Below, piece after piece: positions 9,383 to 17,586 of a stretch of DNA of 64,000 nt (position 1 is the first letter of the stretch; the number at the start of each line of letters is the position of its first letter). The stretch spans positions 66,578-130,577 of the forward strand of contig NZ_LGDD01000024.1 of NCBI RefSeq assembly GCF_001279695.1, given 5' to 3'. The DNA comes from Streptomyces sp. WM6378. GTDB lineage: Bacteria; Actinomycetota; Actinomycetes; Streptomycetales; Streptomycetaceae. The translations under genes were made by a program, and so were the position numbers. The notes beneath the pieces were generated by a model. The model was not told the DNA's origin. It saw nothing but the letters and a program-made list of their open reading frames with translations, and ran no database searches.

Positions 9383-9597
9383 GACCTGGCTCCCCTTCTC
9401 TTCACTCGACGCTCGTCACTCGACATGAGGCGCGCAACGCCCTGTCGGCGGCGCGCAGTGGCGAGTGTAGGGAGCCGACCGGTCCCGGTGCACGGGGTTT
9501 TCCGGAGAACCGGGTGGACCAACGCCGTGATCAACTGGTCCCGGGTTTTCGACACCCCCACAGCACGAACCAGGACCAGCACCAGGAGACACCAGAC

Positions 9598-10548
9598 ATG
9601 AGCGCGTGGAACCAGGCCCTCGACGCCGCGGGCATCCGCGATCCCGGGCTGCGCGCCGACTACACGCGCCAGCGCGAACTCGCCGCCCGCTTCAAGCGCA
9701 GCGCCTACCTGGCCGCGCGCATGCTGCTGCCCGGACCGCTGTTCCCGCACGTGGTCGCCGCGACCGCCTTCATGCACCACAGCGACAACGTGCTCGACAG
9801 CGGCCCGAAGGACGAACGTGCGGCGGCCTACGCCGAGTGGGAGAAGCTCGTACGCGAGGGACTGGCCGGTGGCGACAGCGGCCACCTGGTGATCCGTCCG
9901 CTGCTGCACACCAGCACGGTGTTTCCCCGCCTGCGCAGCCATGTCGAGGAATATCTGCTCACCGCCCGCGCCGACCTGGAGTTCGCCGGGTTCGCCACGG
10001 AGGCGGACCACCAGGCCTACATCGACCAGTACTCGCTGCCCGCGTTCATGCTGGTCGCCTGCCTGCTCGCGCCGCAGGGCGACGCCGCGGACTTCCGCGC
10101 GGGGTGCCGTACGTACATCGACGCCAGCCAGCGCCTCGACTTCGTCAACGACCTCGCGGAGGACCTCGCCGACGGGCGGCTCACCATCCCGCGCGAGACG
10201 CTGGAGCGGTGCGGGGTCACCCGCGAGGACCTGGAGCAGGCCCGGGACCTGCCCGGCACCCGGGAGTTGATCACCTTCGTGCTCGGGCAGGCCCGCACCA
10301 CCCTCGCCGCCAGCCGGCCCTTGACCGGTCTCGTCCCGGCGCAGGGACGCCCGCTGGTGCGTGCGCTGATCGCCCTCGACGAGCTCACCCTCACGGCGGC
10401 CACCGGGAAGGGCACCGGCCTGCTGAAGGGCTCGGCCCGGCCCTCGGCGCCGGGTGCGGTGCGGGTGCTGCTGCGGGAGTACGCCCGGGCCCGCCGCGTG
10501 CGGCGAGAGCTCGGCCGTGGGGAGGGCTTCGCGGCCCACGAGGCGTGA
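9598..10548 (+). CDS. Squalene/phytoene synthase family protein
   Basis: A 316-residue all-helical prenyltransferase-family protein. The first aspartate-rich motif is HHSDNVLD (about residues 60-67) and the second is QRLDFVNDLAEDLADGRL (about 180-197), matching the two diphosphate/Mg2+ sites of head-to-head prenyl synthases. The ATG at 9598 follows a CAGGAGA ribosome binding site. No desaturase, cyclase or hopanoid partner gene lies nearby, so the product, if any, cannot be assigned. The next gene, a CoA-binding protein, follows closely and may be co-transcribed. Confidence 0.8.
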   Translation: MSAWNQALDAAGIRDPGLRADYTRQRELAARFKRSAYLAARMLLPGPLFPHVVAATAFMHHSDNVLDSGPKDERAAAYAEWEKLVREGLAGGDSGHLVIRPLLHTSTVFPRLRSHVEEYLLTARADLEFAGFATEADHQAYIDQYSLPAFMLVACLLAPQGDAADFRAGCRTYIDASQRLDFVNDLAEDLADGRLTIPRETLERCGVTREDLEQARDLPGTRELITFVLGQARTTLAASRPLTGLVPAQGRPLVRALIALDELTLTAATGKGTGLLKGSARPSAPGAVRVLLREYARARRVRRELGRGEGFAAHEA

Positions 10549-10616
10549 CAGGAATGCCGTCCACGGCCGTGAGCGTTCCGTCCATGACCGTGGACAGCCC
10601 ATTCGAGGAGACCCCC

Positions 10617-11051
10617 GTGCAGTCCGAGCAGTCCGAGCAGTCCGAGCAGTCCGAGCAGGAAACCATCCGCGAGATCCTCACCGCCACCGGCGACACCTGG
10701 GCCGTCGTCGGCCTCTCCTCCAACCAGCGCCGAGCCGCCTACGGAGTCGCGGACGTCCTGCAGCGCTACGGCAAGCGGATCGTGCCCGTGCACCCCAAGG
10801 CCGAGACCGTCCACGGGGAACAGGGGTACGCCTCGCTCGACGCGATCCCGTTCCCGGTCGATGTGGTGGACGTGTTCGTCAACAGCGACCTCGCCGGGGC
10901 CGTCGCCGACCAGGCCGTCGCCATCGGCGCCAAGGCCGTCTGGTTCCAGCTCGGGGTCATCGACGAGGACGCCTACCACCGCACCCGCGCCGCCGGGCTC
11001 GACATGGTCATGGACCGCTGCCCGGCGATCGAGATCCCCCGGCTCGGCTGA
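10617..11051 (+). CDS. CoA-binding (YccU-type) Rossmann protein
   Basis: A 144-residue protein with a CoA-binding domain of the succinyl-CoA-synthetase alpha type: WAVVGLSSNQRRAAYGVADV, then RIVPVHPKAETVHG, VDVVDVFVNSDLAG and a conserved MDRCPAIEIPRL end. The GTG at 10617 is preferred because GAGGAG lies 6 bases upstream; ATG codons at 10554 and 10584 would extend the protein but lack such a site. The N-terminus carries four tandem Gln-Ser-Glu units encoded by a 9-bp DNA repeat. The role of this family is unknown, possibly acyl-CoA sensing. Confidence 0.8.
   Translation: MQSEQSEQSEQSEQETIREILTATGDTWAVVGLSSNQRRAAYGVADVLQRYGKRIVPVHPKAETVHGEQGYASLDAIPFPVDVVDVFVNSDLAGAVADQAVAIGAKAVWFQLGVIDEDAYHRTRAAGLDMVMDRCPAIEIPRLG
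10620..10655 (+). repeat. Four perfect tandem copies of a 9-bp unit
   Basis: CAGTCCGAG is repeated four times in frame, directly after the start codon of the CoA-binding protein gene, and encodes (QSE)4. Such a tract can change length by slippage without shifting the frame. Confidence 0.9.
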
Positions 11052-11151
11052 CCGGGGCGGGTTCCGGCCGCGCATTCGACGAGTGCGGGTATGTACCACT
11101 GAATGGCACACGCTCATACTGTCGCCTACCAGACCTACGGGGAGGCACCAG

Positions 11152-12015
11152 TTGGGGGAGCTGATTCGTACCAGGGACGGGCGGGACTTAGCGGTCGAGA
11201 ACTACGGGAACCCGCAGGGCAGACCAGTGTTCCTGCTGCACGGCACCCCGGGGAGCCGGCTCGGCCCGGCGCCTCGCAGTGCGGTGCTCTACCGCCTCGG
11301 CGTCCGCCTCATCACGTTCGACCGGCCGGGATACGGCGATTCGGACCGCCTGCCGGGGCGCCGCGTTGCGCATGCGGCGGCGGATGTGGAGGCGATCGCC
11401 GACGCTCTGGACATCGACGAGTTCGCCGTCGTCGGACGCTCCGGCGGCGCGCCGCACGCACTGGCCTGCGCGGCGCTCCTCCCGGACCGCACGGCGCGGG
11501 CCGCGGCCTTGGTGGGGCTCGCGCCGCGGGACGCCCAGGGGCTCGACTGGTTCGAGGGGATGACCGAGTCCAATGTGCGCGAGTACATCAACGCGGCTGC
11601 CGGGAAAGGGCAGTTGACGACCTCCCTGGAGATGCGGTCGATCACGATCCGTGCCGATCCGCGCCGTTCGGTCAACGACATGCGGCCCGGGCTGCCCAAG
11701 CCGGACCGGGGCATCGTCGCCGACGCGGGCATCCGGGCCATGCTGGAGCGCAACTTCGAGGAGGGGCTGCGCAGTTCGGCCGACGGCTGGGTCGACGACG
11801 TGATGGCGTTCAGCACCGACTGGCAGTTCCGTCTGGAGGACATCCACGCACCGGTACTGCTGTGGCACGGCGAGCAGGACGTGTTCGCACCGGTGCAGCA
11901 CACGCGCTGGCTGGCCGAGCGGATCCCCGGCGCGCAGATGATCGTCGAGCGCGGGGCGGCACACTTCGGGGCGCTGCGGGCGCTCACCCGCGTGCTGAGC
12001 TGGGCGACTTGGTGA
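11152..12015 (+). CDS. Alpha/beta hydrolase
   Basis: A 287-residue alpha/beta-fold hydrolase. The oxyanion segment FLLHGTPGSRLG (about residues 24-35), the nucleophile elbow GRSGGAPHA (serine near 96), the acid segment WHGEQDVFAP and the histidine in RGAAHFGAL complete the usual catalytic set. The start is probably the TTG at 11152, which has GGGGAGG 6 bases upstream. The substrate is not recognisable. The gene converges on fxsT, with a short hairpin between them. Confidence 0.85.
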   Translation: MGELIRTRDGRDLAVENYGNPQGRPVFLLHGTPGSRLGPAPRSAVLYRLGVRLITFDRPGYGDSDRLPGRRVAHAAADVEAIADALDIDEFAVVGRSGGAPHALACAALLPDRTARAAALVGLAPRDAQGLDWFEGMTESNVREYINAAAGKGQLTTSLEMRSITIRADPRRSVNDMRPGLPKPDRGIVADAGIRAMLERNFEEGLRSSADGWVDDVMAFSTDWQFRLEDIHAPVLLWHGEQDVFAPVQHTRWLAERIPGAQMIVERGAAHFGALRALTRVLSWATW

Positions 12016-12043
12016 GTCCCGCGGTCCGAACCGGGGCAGCGCC

Positions 12044-12058
12044 CGGGCCCGTGGCCCG
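12044..12058. terminator. Short hairpin between convergent genes
   Basis: A perfect CGGGCC/GGCCCG stem with a 3-base loop lies between the hydrolase and fxsT stops. It is a modest terminator candidate. Confidence 0.35.
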
Positions 12059-12075
12059 AGCACTCCCCGTCCCGC

Positions 12076-15000
12076 TCACACCGGCTGCGGCTCCAGGTCC
12101 CGGTTGATCCGGCGCCAGGCGCGCGCCGCTTCGGCGATCGGATGGTCCACGCCCAGCTGCTTCGCGGCCGGTTCCAGGATGGAGGACCGCAGCCGCTGGG
12201 CCTCCTCCTCCCGGCCGGCCGACCGCAGCGTGATCGCCAGGTTGGAGCGGCAGGCGAGCACATCGGGGTGAGTGGGCCCGAACCGCTCCAACAGGCCCTT
12301 GAGCGCGGTCCGTTCCCAGCGTTCGGCGAGGTCGGGGCGGCCCATGTCGCCGTAGGCGTTGGCCAGGTTGATCGCCGCGCAGAGCGTGAACGGGTGGCGT
12401 GCGCCCAGGACTTCCTCAAGGGCCGCCCGCACGTCCTCGCCGCCGCGCGCCGCCTCCTGGGCCGCACCGAGCCCGCGCTGGTAGATGTAGACGTTGTTGC
12501 GGCAGGCCAGCGTGAAGGGGTGCTCCTCGCCCAGCGTGCTCTGGTAGCCCTCAAGGGCCTGGACGGCGAGGTCGAGGGCGGCCTGCTTGTCGCCGGTCGC
12601 CGAGAAGTCGGCGGCCAGGTTGAGACAGCAGGCCAGCGCGTCCGGCGCCTTGGTCCCGTACCGGCCCCGGTAGCGGTTGTACGTTTCCTCGGTCAGGCGT
12701 TTCGCCTCGTGCGGGTGGCCCGCCTTGCGCAGGGACACCGCGAGGCTCTTGGCGGTGCGCAGCGCCTCGGGCACATCGGCGTTCAGGACCCGTTCGAACG
12801 CCGACACCACTTCCCGCAGCACCTGTACCGAGGCCACGTACTCGCCGCTCTCGCGCAGGTCCCGCCCGAGGTGGCCCTTGGTGGTGAGGGTGAAGGGGTG
12901 CTCGTCGCCCAGTAAGGCGCTGCGGCGCTCCACCGTATCCTCGTCCAGCCTGCGGGCCGCCTCGCTGTCGCCGCTGAGCCGGTAGTCGATGGCGAGGTTG
13001 TTGGCGGCGATCAGGGTGCGCGGGTGGTTCTCGCCGAAGATCTGCCGCAGCCCGTGGTAGATCCTGAGGTCGCGGGTGAGGGCCTCGTCGAACCGGCCGA
13101 GCGCGCGCAGATCGGCGGCGAGGCTGCCGGTGGTGATGAGGATGCTCGGGTGGTCGTCGCCCGGGTGGTCCTTGTGCAGGACGCTGATCTGGCGGGCGAG
13201 CGTGTCCTCGTCCATCGCCCGGGCCTCCTGGTACTTGCCCTGGGCGCGCAGCGCGTTGGCGAGCTCGAAGCGGATGTTGAGGGTCTGGAGGTCGTTCTCG
13301 CCGAGCTCGCGCGTCCAGACCTTGTTGAGCTGGGTGCCGAGCACCCGGGCGCTCTCCAGTTCACCGCGCTTGAGCAGGTAGCGGATGCGGTCGACCATGA
13401 GCTGGCGGACCTTCTCCTCGTCGCAGTCGGCGATGCCGGAGGCGCTCAGGTGCGGCCAGATCAGCTCGAAACTGGGCCAGCTCTTCGGGTCGTTGACGGG
13501 GTTGTCGCGGTCGACGCCCTCGACCGGGCGGGCCTCGGCGAGGATGCGGTGGACCTCGTGCTTGGCGGTGTCCACCTCCTCCTCGGTCAGTCCCGACCGC
13601 ACCGCGGCCTGGACGAGCCGGTGCACCTGGATGCTGCTGTCCGCCGGGTCGACCTTGGCGAGCGCGAACCGGTTCAGGGTCTGGATGACCTTGCCCAGCA
13701 TGTACCGATCGCGCAGATCCGAGTCGTACGGCAGGAGGGACTCGAACATCGAGTCGCTGCCGATCAGCCGCATCGAGATGGGCTCGGCGGAGAAGAACGA
13801 GCAGAGCTCCAACAGGCGTACCGCGGCCTTGGATTCGTCGCGCAGCCGGCTGATCGAGATGTTCCAGGTCGCGCCGATCTGCTCCGAGTAGTCCTCGGGC
13901 TTGCCGAGCGAGAGGACCTTGGTGCTCTGCTCCTTGAGCTGTTCCACATAGGCGTCGACGGGCGTCGCCGTCTCGGCCAGCCAGGCGGCCGCGACCTCGA
14001 CCGCGAGCGGCAGGTCTCCGACCGCGTCGGCGACCCGGTCGGCGTCCGAAGCGGGGAGTTTGGTGACCCGGCGGCACAGGTGCTCGACGCTCTCGGGGCG
14101 CGTGAAGACCTCGACCTCGATGGCCTCCACCTTGGTCGAGGCCGGCTTGTTGCGGCAGGTGGCGAGGATGTGGCCGTACGTTTCACCGGAGATCGGCTCG
14201 GTCTCCTCCGGAAGGAGTTTCAGTGCCCGGTCGAGGTCCTCGACGTTGTCGAAGATCAGCAGCCAGCGGGAGTAGGGCGCGCCGCGCCGCAGCGCCTGCA
14301 TCGCGGCAGTCGCGGCCTCGGCCACCACGTCACCGGCCCTGAGGTCCATCTCGGCGGCCAGCTCGGCCAGCGAGGACACCACCCGGTCGGGCTGCTCGGA
14401 CTCGATCCACCACACCAGGTCGTAGTCGGCGCGGAAGCGGTGCGCGTACTCGCGGGCCACCTGCGTCTTGCCGACGCCGCCGAGCCCGTACAGGACCTGC
14501 GGGAAGCGCTGAGCGGAGCGGCTGTCGCCACGCAGCTGGTCGCGCAGCTTCTCCAGGACGGAGGTGCGGCCGGTGAACCAGGCGTGCCGGGGCCGTACGT
14601 TCCAGATCTTGGGCACGCTGCCCGGATAGCGGGGCCCGGCCGGCCCGGCCGCGAGGGCGTTGACCGCCTCGGCCCGGTCGAGAGCGTGCAGCACGGCGGC
14701 CCCCGCGTCGTTCTCGTCGAGGCGTACGAGGTCGATGAGGCCGCGGCTGCTGAGCGGCGGGGCGAGCCGTACGTCGCCGACCCGCACCGGGAGTATCTGG
14801 CGCCGCCCGCCGGCCGCGTCGAGGCCGGCGCCGGTCTCCCAGAAGCCGCGGGCGCGCTCGGTGTTGAGGTAGGCCTGCGAGACGACGGGGATGACGCGGT
14901 ATCCGGTGCCGGAGGTGAACTCGGCCTCCGCGGTGGCCGCCCGGGGTGTCCGTACGTCGATGGGCACGACGTGGAACCCGCCGACGGTCAGCACGTGCAC

Positions 15001-16050
15001 CAGCCAGTCCGCCCACATCTGGTCCTCGGCGACATGGGTGAGGACCACATTGGACGGCGGCATGGGCCTGCGCCGGGTGTAGGCGGCGACATGGGTGAGC
15101 CGGTCGGCCTCGTCGATGGGCGGCAGCGAGTTCACCAGGCCGCCGGTGAGGACGGAGGTGAGCCGTTCGCAGGCGCTGAGCATGGAGCTGCTGACGTTGG
15201 GCGCGTCGCCGAAGGTGGCCAGGATCTCTTCGTAGGCGTAGAAGGGGCGGTAGGGAACCTCCACCGTGCCCCAGTAGTTGGCGAGTTCCTCGGTGCTCAG
15301 TCCGCTGGGGAAACCGGGGAAGCTCTCGCGGGCGAGCGCCCGGCCGGCGTCCGCCTTCTCCTTCTCGCCGTCGTCGATGCGCATGGGGACGGGCAGGATG
15401 CGGATGCGCCGCTCGTGGTAGCGCTCCTCGATGTCGCGGGCCACCGCCGAGGCGCCGTCGATGCTCTGGTCGCTCAATGTGAAGCAGACGACGAGGACTT
15501 CGGGCATCTGGACGGTGCAGATGTCGGCGATGTCGCTCAGGCCCGTACGGCTGTCGATCAGGGTGTAGTCGTAGTGGCGCTGCATGTCGTCGCGCATCGC
15601 GTCGAAGAACTGGCCGCCGCCGAACCGCTCGTGGAAGTCGTCCCAGTCCATCTTGCCCACGATGGACGGGTAGTCGCGGTTGCGCCGCCCCGCCGAGAGG
15701 AAGTCCAGGCTGCCGCCCTGCGGGAAGTTCCAGTTCAGGGAAGTGGCGTGCGGGCGCACCCGGGCGTAGTCGCGGTGCCAGTCGGGGGCGCGGTCGGCGG
15801 GGCGCCGGGCCTCGTCCTGGTAGTCGGTGATCAGGTTGATCAGGCCCGGGGTCGCCTCCAGGTCGGCGAGGTCGAGGAAGGGGTGGAAGAACCGGTGCAG
15901 GCCCGGCGCCTCCAGGTCCCAGTCGACCGCGAGCACCCGGTATCCGTTGGCCGCCAGGATCCATGCGCAGTTGGCCAGCGCCATGGTCCGTCCGGTGCCG
16001 CCCTTGTACGAATAGAACGTGACGACGGTCCCGTTGCGGTTCTCAGTCAT
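12076..16050 (-). CDS. fxsT: FxSxx-COOH system TPR protein FxsT (MinD/TIR/NB-ARC/TPR)
   Basis: A 1324-residue multidomain protein. Order: a MinD/ParA-like ATPase with deviant Walker A KGGTGRT (residues 16-22) and DWDLEAPG; a TIR-like domain (about 330-460, VVLTHVAEDQMWADWLVHVL); an NB-ARC/STAND NTPase with Walker A GLGGVGKTQ (about 520-528) and Walker B LLIFDNVEDLD; a winged-helix region with MHD-like sequence VHRLVQAAV; then kinesin-light-chain-type TPRs to the C-terminus, many containing HPFTL or HPRTL. The ATG at 16050 overlaps the end of fxsC by eight bases. The layout fits a signalling or scaffold protein of the FxSxx-COOH peptide system; its exact job is unknown. Confidence 0.9.
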   Translation of the reverse strand: MTENRNGTVVTFYSYKGGTGRTMALANCAWILAANGYRVLAVDWDLEAPGLHRFFHPFLDLADLEATPGLINLITDYQDEARRPADRAPDWHRDYARVRPHATSLNWNFPQGGSLDFLSAGRRNRDYPSIVGKMDWDDFHERFGGGQFFDAMRDDMQRHYDYTLIDSRTGLSDIADICTVQMPEVLVVCFTLSDQSIDGASAVARDIEERYHERRIRILPVPMRIDDGEKEKADAGRALARESFPGFPSGLSTEELANYWGTVEVPYRPFYAYEEILATFGDAPNVSSSMLSACERLTSVLTGGLVNSLPPIDEADRLTHVAAYTRRRPMPPSNVVLTHVAEDQMWADWLVHVLTVGGFHVVPIDVRTPRAATAEAEFTSGTGYRVIPVVSQAYLNTERARGFWETGAGLDAAGGRRQILPVRVGDVRLAPPLSSRGLIDLVRLDENDAGAAVLHALDRAEAVNALAAGPAGPRYPGSVPKIWNVRPRHAWFTGRTSVLEKLRDQLRGDSRSAQRFPQVLYGLGGVGKTQVAREYAHRFRADYDLVWWIESEQPDRVVSSLAELAAEMDLRAGDVVAEAATAAMQALRRGAPYSRWLLIFDNVEDLDRALKLLPEETEPISGETYGHILATCRNKPASTKVEAIEVEVFTRPESVEHLCRRVTKLPASDADRVADAVGDLPLAVEVAAAWLAETATPVDAYVEQLKEQSTKVLSLGKPEDYSEQIGATWNISISRLRDESKAAVRLLELCSFFSAEPISMRLIGSDSMFESLLPYDSDLRDRYMLGKVIQTLNRFALAKVDPADSSIQVHRLVQAAVRSGLTEEEVDTAKHEVHRILAEARPVEGVDRDNPVNDPKSWPSFELIWPHLSASGIADCDEEKVRQLMVDRIRYLLKRGELESARVLGTQLNKVWTRELGENDLQTLNIRFELANALRAQGKYQEARAMDEDTLARQISVLHKDHPGDDHPSILITTGSLAADLRALGRFDEALTRDLRIYHGLRQIFGENHPRTLIAANNLAIDYRLSGDSEAARRLDEDTVERRSALLGDEHPFTLTTKGHLGRDLRESGEYVASVQVLREVVSAFERVLNADVPEALRTAKSLAVSLRKAGHPHEAKRLTEETYNRYRGRYGTKAPDALACCLNLAADFSATGDKQAALDLAVQALEGYQSTLGEEHPFTLACRNNVYIYQRGLGAAQEAARGGEDVRAALEEVLGARHPFTLCAAINLANAYGDMGRPDLAERWERTALKGLLERFGPTHPDVLACRSNLAITLRSAGREEEAQRLRSSILEPAAKQLGVDHPIAEAARAWRRINRDLEPQPV

Positions 16051-17395
16051 CTGATGAGCCCTCCGCCTTATCACCGTTGTTCTTGCCCTGGTCCGTGCTC
16101 TGACCGCGGCCACCGGGGCCACTGACGCCGTAGCCGATGCCGCGCGGAAGCACCCGGGGCATCGGCCCACCGCTTCCGGGCGGTGGATAGGTCGGCGCGT
16201 TGGCCTCGTAGTATCTGACCGCCGACTTCACGGCCCCCGGGATCGCCTTGCTGAAGGCTTCCAGTGTGGGCAGTCCGGCGCTCGGTGTGCGATGTCCGTC
16301 GCTCTCGTCGACCCGGGTGGCGAGCGCGTCGTCGGTCTGCCGCGACAACTCGCCGTCGTGCACCCGGGTTTGGGGGTCGGCCTCGCTGCCCGGAACCATG
16401 ACGCTGATCCAGGGCCTGGGCGTGGCGCACAGCTGGGCCATCAGTTCGCGGCGGCTCCGGGCGTCCAGGGCCCAGCGGTCGAGCAGCAGCAGACCGGGCC
16501 CGGCGGGCGGCTCCGAGTCGAGGAGCCGCTCGGGCTCGGCCTCGAAGTCGCTGAGGTGCACGGTGTATTCGTCCAGGCCGCGTACGACGTCGACGGTGTG
16601 GTCGGCGAGCGGTCTGGAGGAGGCCGGGTGGTACGGGTTCCAGTCGAGGGCCTCGGATCCGTAGCAGTCCGGGCTGCGTCCGGTCGGGAGGGTGGATCGC
16701 GAACAGGCCAGGACGGAGACCTCCAGTTCACGGGCGGGCTCGCCGGCCGGCCCGAAGGCGGGCGGCACCTTCGCGTAGTCCTGGTGCGGGTCACCGGGCT
16801 CCAGGCGGATCTGCTGGGCCACGCTCACGATGCGTTTGGCGAGCTGGTAGACGGCGCGTTCGTACTGGTCGCGCAGGTAGTTGAGCTTGATGAGGCCGTA
16901 GAAGCCCTCGTCGGCGTACTCGTCGCCGAAGGTGGCGTGGTTGAACTGGAGCCGCTCGGCGGGCTGCGGCAGCTGTCTGGTCGGCACGGGCACCCACAGC
17001 GCGGGCACGATTCCGGTGACGGGGTTGCTGTTGTTGTGGCTGTTACGGGGGTTCTGGGCGGCGGCCCGGCTGGAGAAGGCGAACCACTCCCGGCCGCACT
17101 GTTCGCTGAGGAAATAGCGCGGCGAATAGAGCGGCACGAACACCTTGCTGAACGCCAAAGCGTCCGAGAGCCGTTCCTGCCATCCCTCGCCGGGCTGCAT
17201 CTGCTGGTCCATGAAGCCGGCGCTGCCGGCCGGCAGGGACGTCAGCTGCATCACATGGGCGCAGAGGTCCCGGAAGAAGCGCTCTACCCAGAGGTTGGGG
17301 TTTCGCTCCTTGGGGTCGCTCTTCGGCGTGTGCGCGTAGCTGAGGAAGAAGTACGGCTTCTGCTCGTCGCCCCCGGCCCCCACTGATTGCACCAC
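16043..17395 (-). CDS. fxsC: FxsC protein (TIR-like domain)
   Basis: A 450-residue protein. Its N-terminus is TIR-like: YFFLSYAHTPKSD (about residues 15-27), a FMDQQMQPGEGW segment and a conserved VFVPLYSPRYFLSEQCGREW block. The rest has the length and Pro/Gly-rich end seen in FxsC proteins of FxSxx-COOH loci. Two adjacent GTG codons (17395, 17392) are possible starts; the second sits best behind GGGGGAG. The gene overlaps fxsT by eight bases, so the two are translated together. A 191-bp gap with a large inverted repeat separates it from fxsB. Whether the TIR-like domain has NADase activity cannot be judged here. Confidence 0.85.
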   Translation of the reverse strand: MVQSVGAGGDEQKPYFFLSYAHTPKSDPKERNPNLWVERFFRDLCAHVMQLTSLPAGSAGFMDQQMQPGEGWQERLSDALAFSKVFVPLYSPRYFLSEQCGREWFAFSSRAAAQNPRNSHNNSNPVTGIVPALWVPVPTRQLPQPAERLQFNHATFGDEYADEGFYGLIKLNYLRDQYERAVYQLAKRIVSVAQQIRLEPGDPHQDYAKVPPAFGPAGEPARELEVSVLACSRSTLPTGRSPDCYGSEALDWNPYHPASSRPLADHTVDVVRGLDEYTVHLSDFEAEPERLLDSEPPAGPGLLLLDRWALDARSRRELMAQLCATPRPWISVMVPGSEADPQTRVHDGELSRQTDDALATRVDESDGHRTPSAGLPTLEAFSKAIPGAVKSAVRYYEANAPTYPPPGSGGPMPRVLPRGIGYGVSGPGGRGQSTDQGKNNGDKAEGSSDD

Positions 17396-17426
17396 TGTCT
17401 CCCCCGGTCCAAGTGGATGGGTCCTC

Positions 17427-17432
17427 AGTGTA
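17427..17432 (-). promoter_or_regulatory. Candidate -10 box for fxsC-fxsT
   Basis: The minus strand reads TACACT about 32 bases before the fxsC start. No convincing -35 element was found at the expected distance, so this is tentative. Confidence 0.25.
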
Positions 17433-17477
17433 GGAACGGAGGATTCTCCGGCGGAACAGAACGAACAAACCCAATGG

Positions 17478-17544
17478 TTGATCCACTCACGGAGTTTCGA
17501 TCAGATCATGACCGAAATCATGCGTCGCCCGGTGAGTGGATCAA
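17478..17544. promoter_or_regulatory. 13-bp inverted repeat between fxsB and fxsC
   Basis: TTGATCCACTCAC (17478-17490) and its exact reverse complement GTGAGTGGATCAA (17532-17544) flank a 41-base centre. The centre contains a smaller CATGA/TCATG pair. It lies upstream of fxsC and downstream of fxsB, so it could be an operator for fxsC-fxsT or an RNA structure separating the two parts of the locus. Confidence 0.6.
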
Positions 17545-17586
17545 TCAATTAGCGGGAGAATTCACTCAATTCGAGGGGGAATTCCC

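Noticed and set aside
9598..10548. Carotenoid or hopanoid cluster
   Set aside because: Only a single squalene/phytoene-synthase-family gene is present; no desaturase, cyclase or GGPP synthase is nearby.
10620..10655. Short tandem repeats as a possible CRISPR array
   Set aside because: The unit is 9 bp without spacers and lies inside a coding frame.
13024..16125. A 1033-codon plus-strand frame opposite fxsT
   Set aside because: Antisense shadow; the minus-strand frame has clear ATPase, NB-ARC and TPR motifs.
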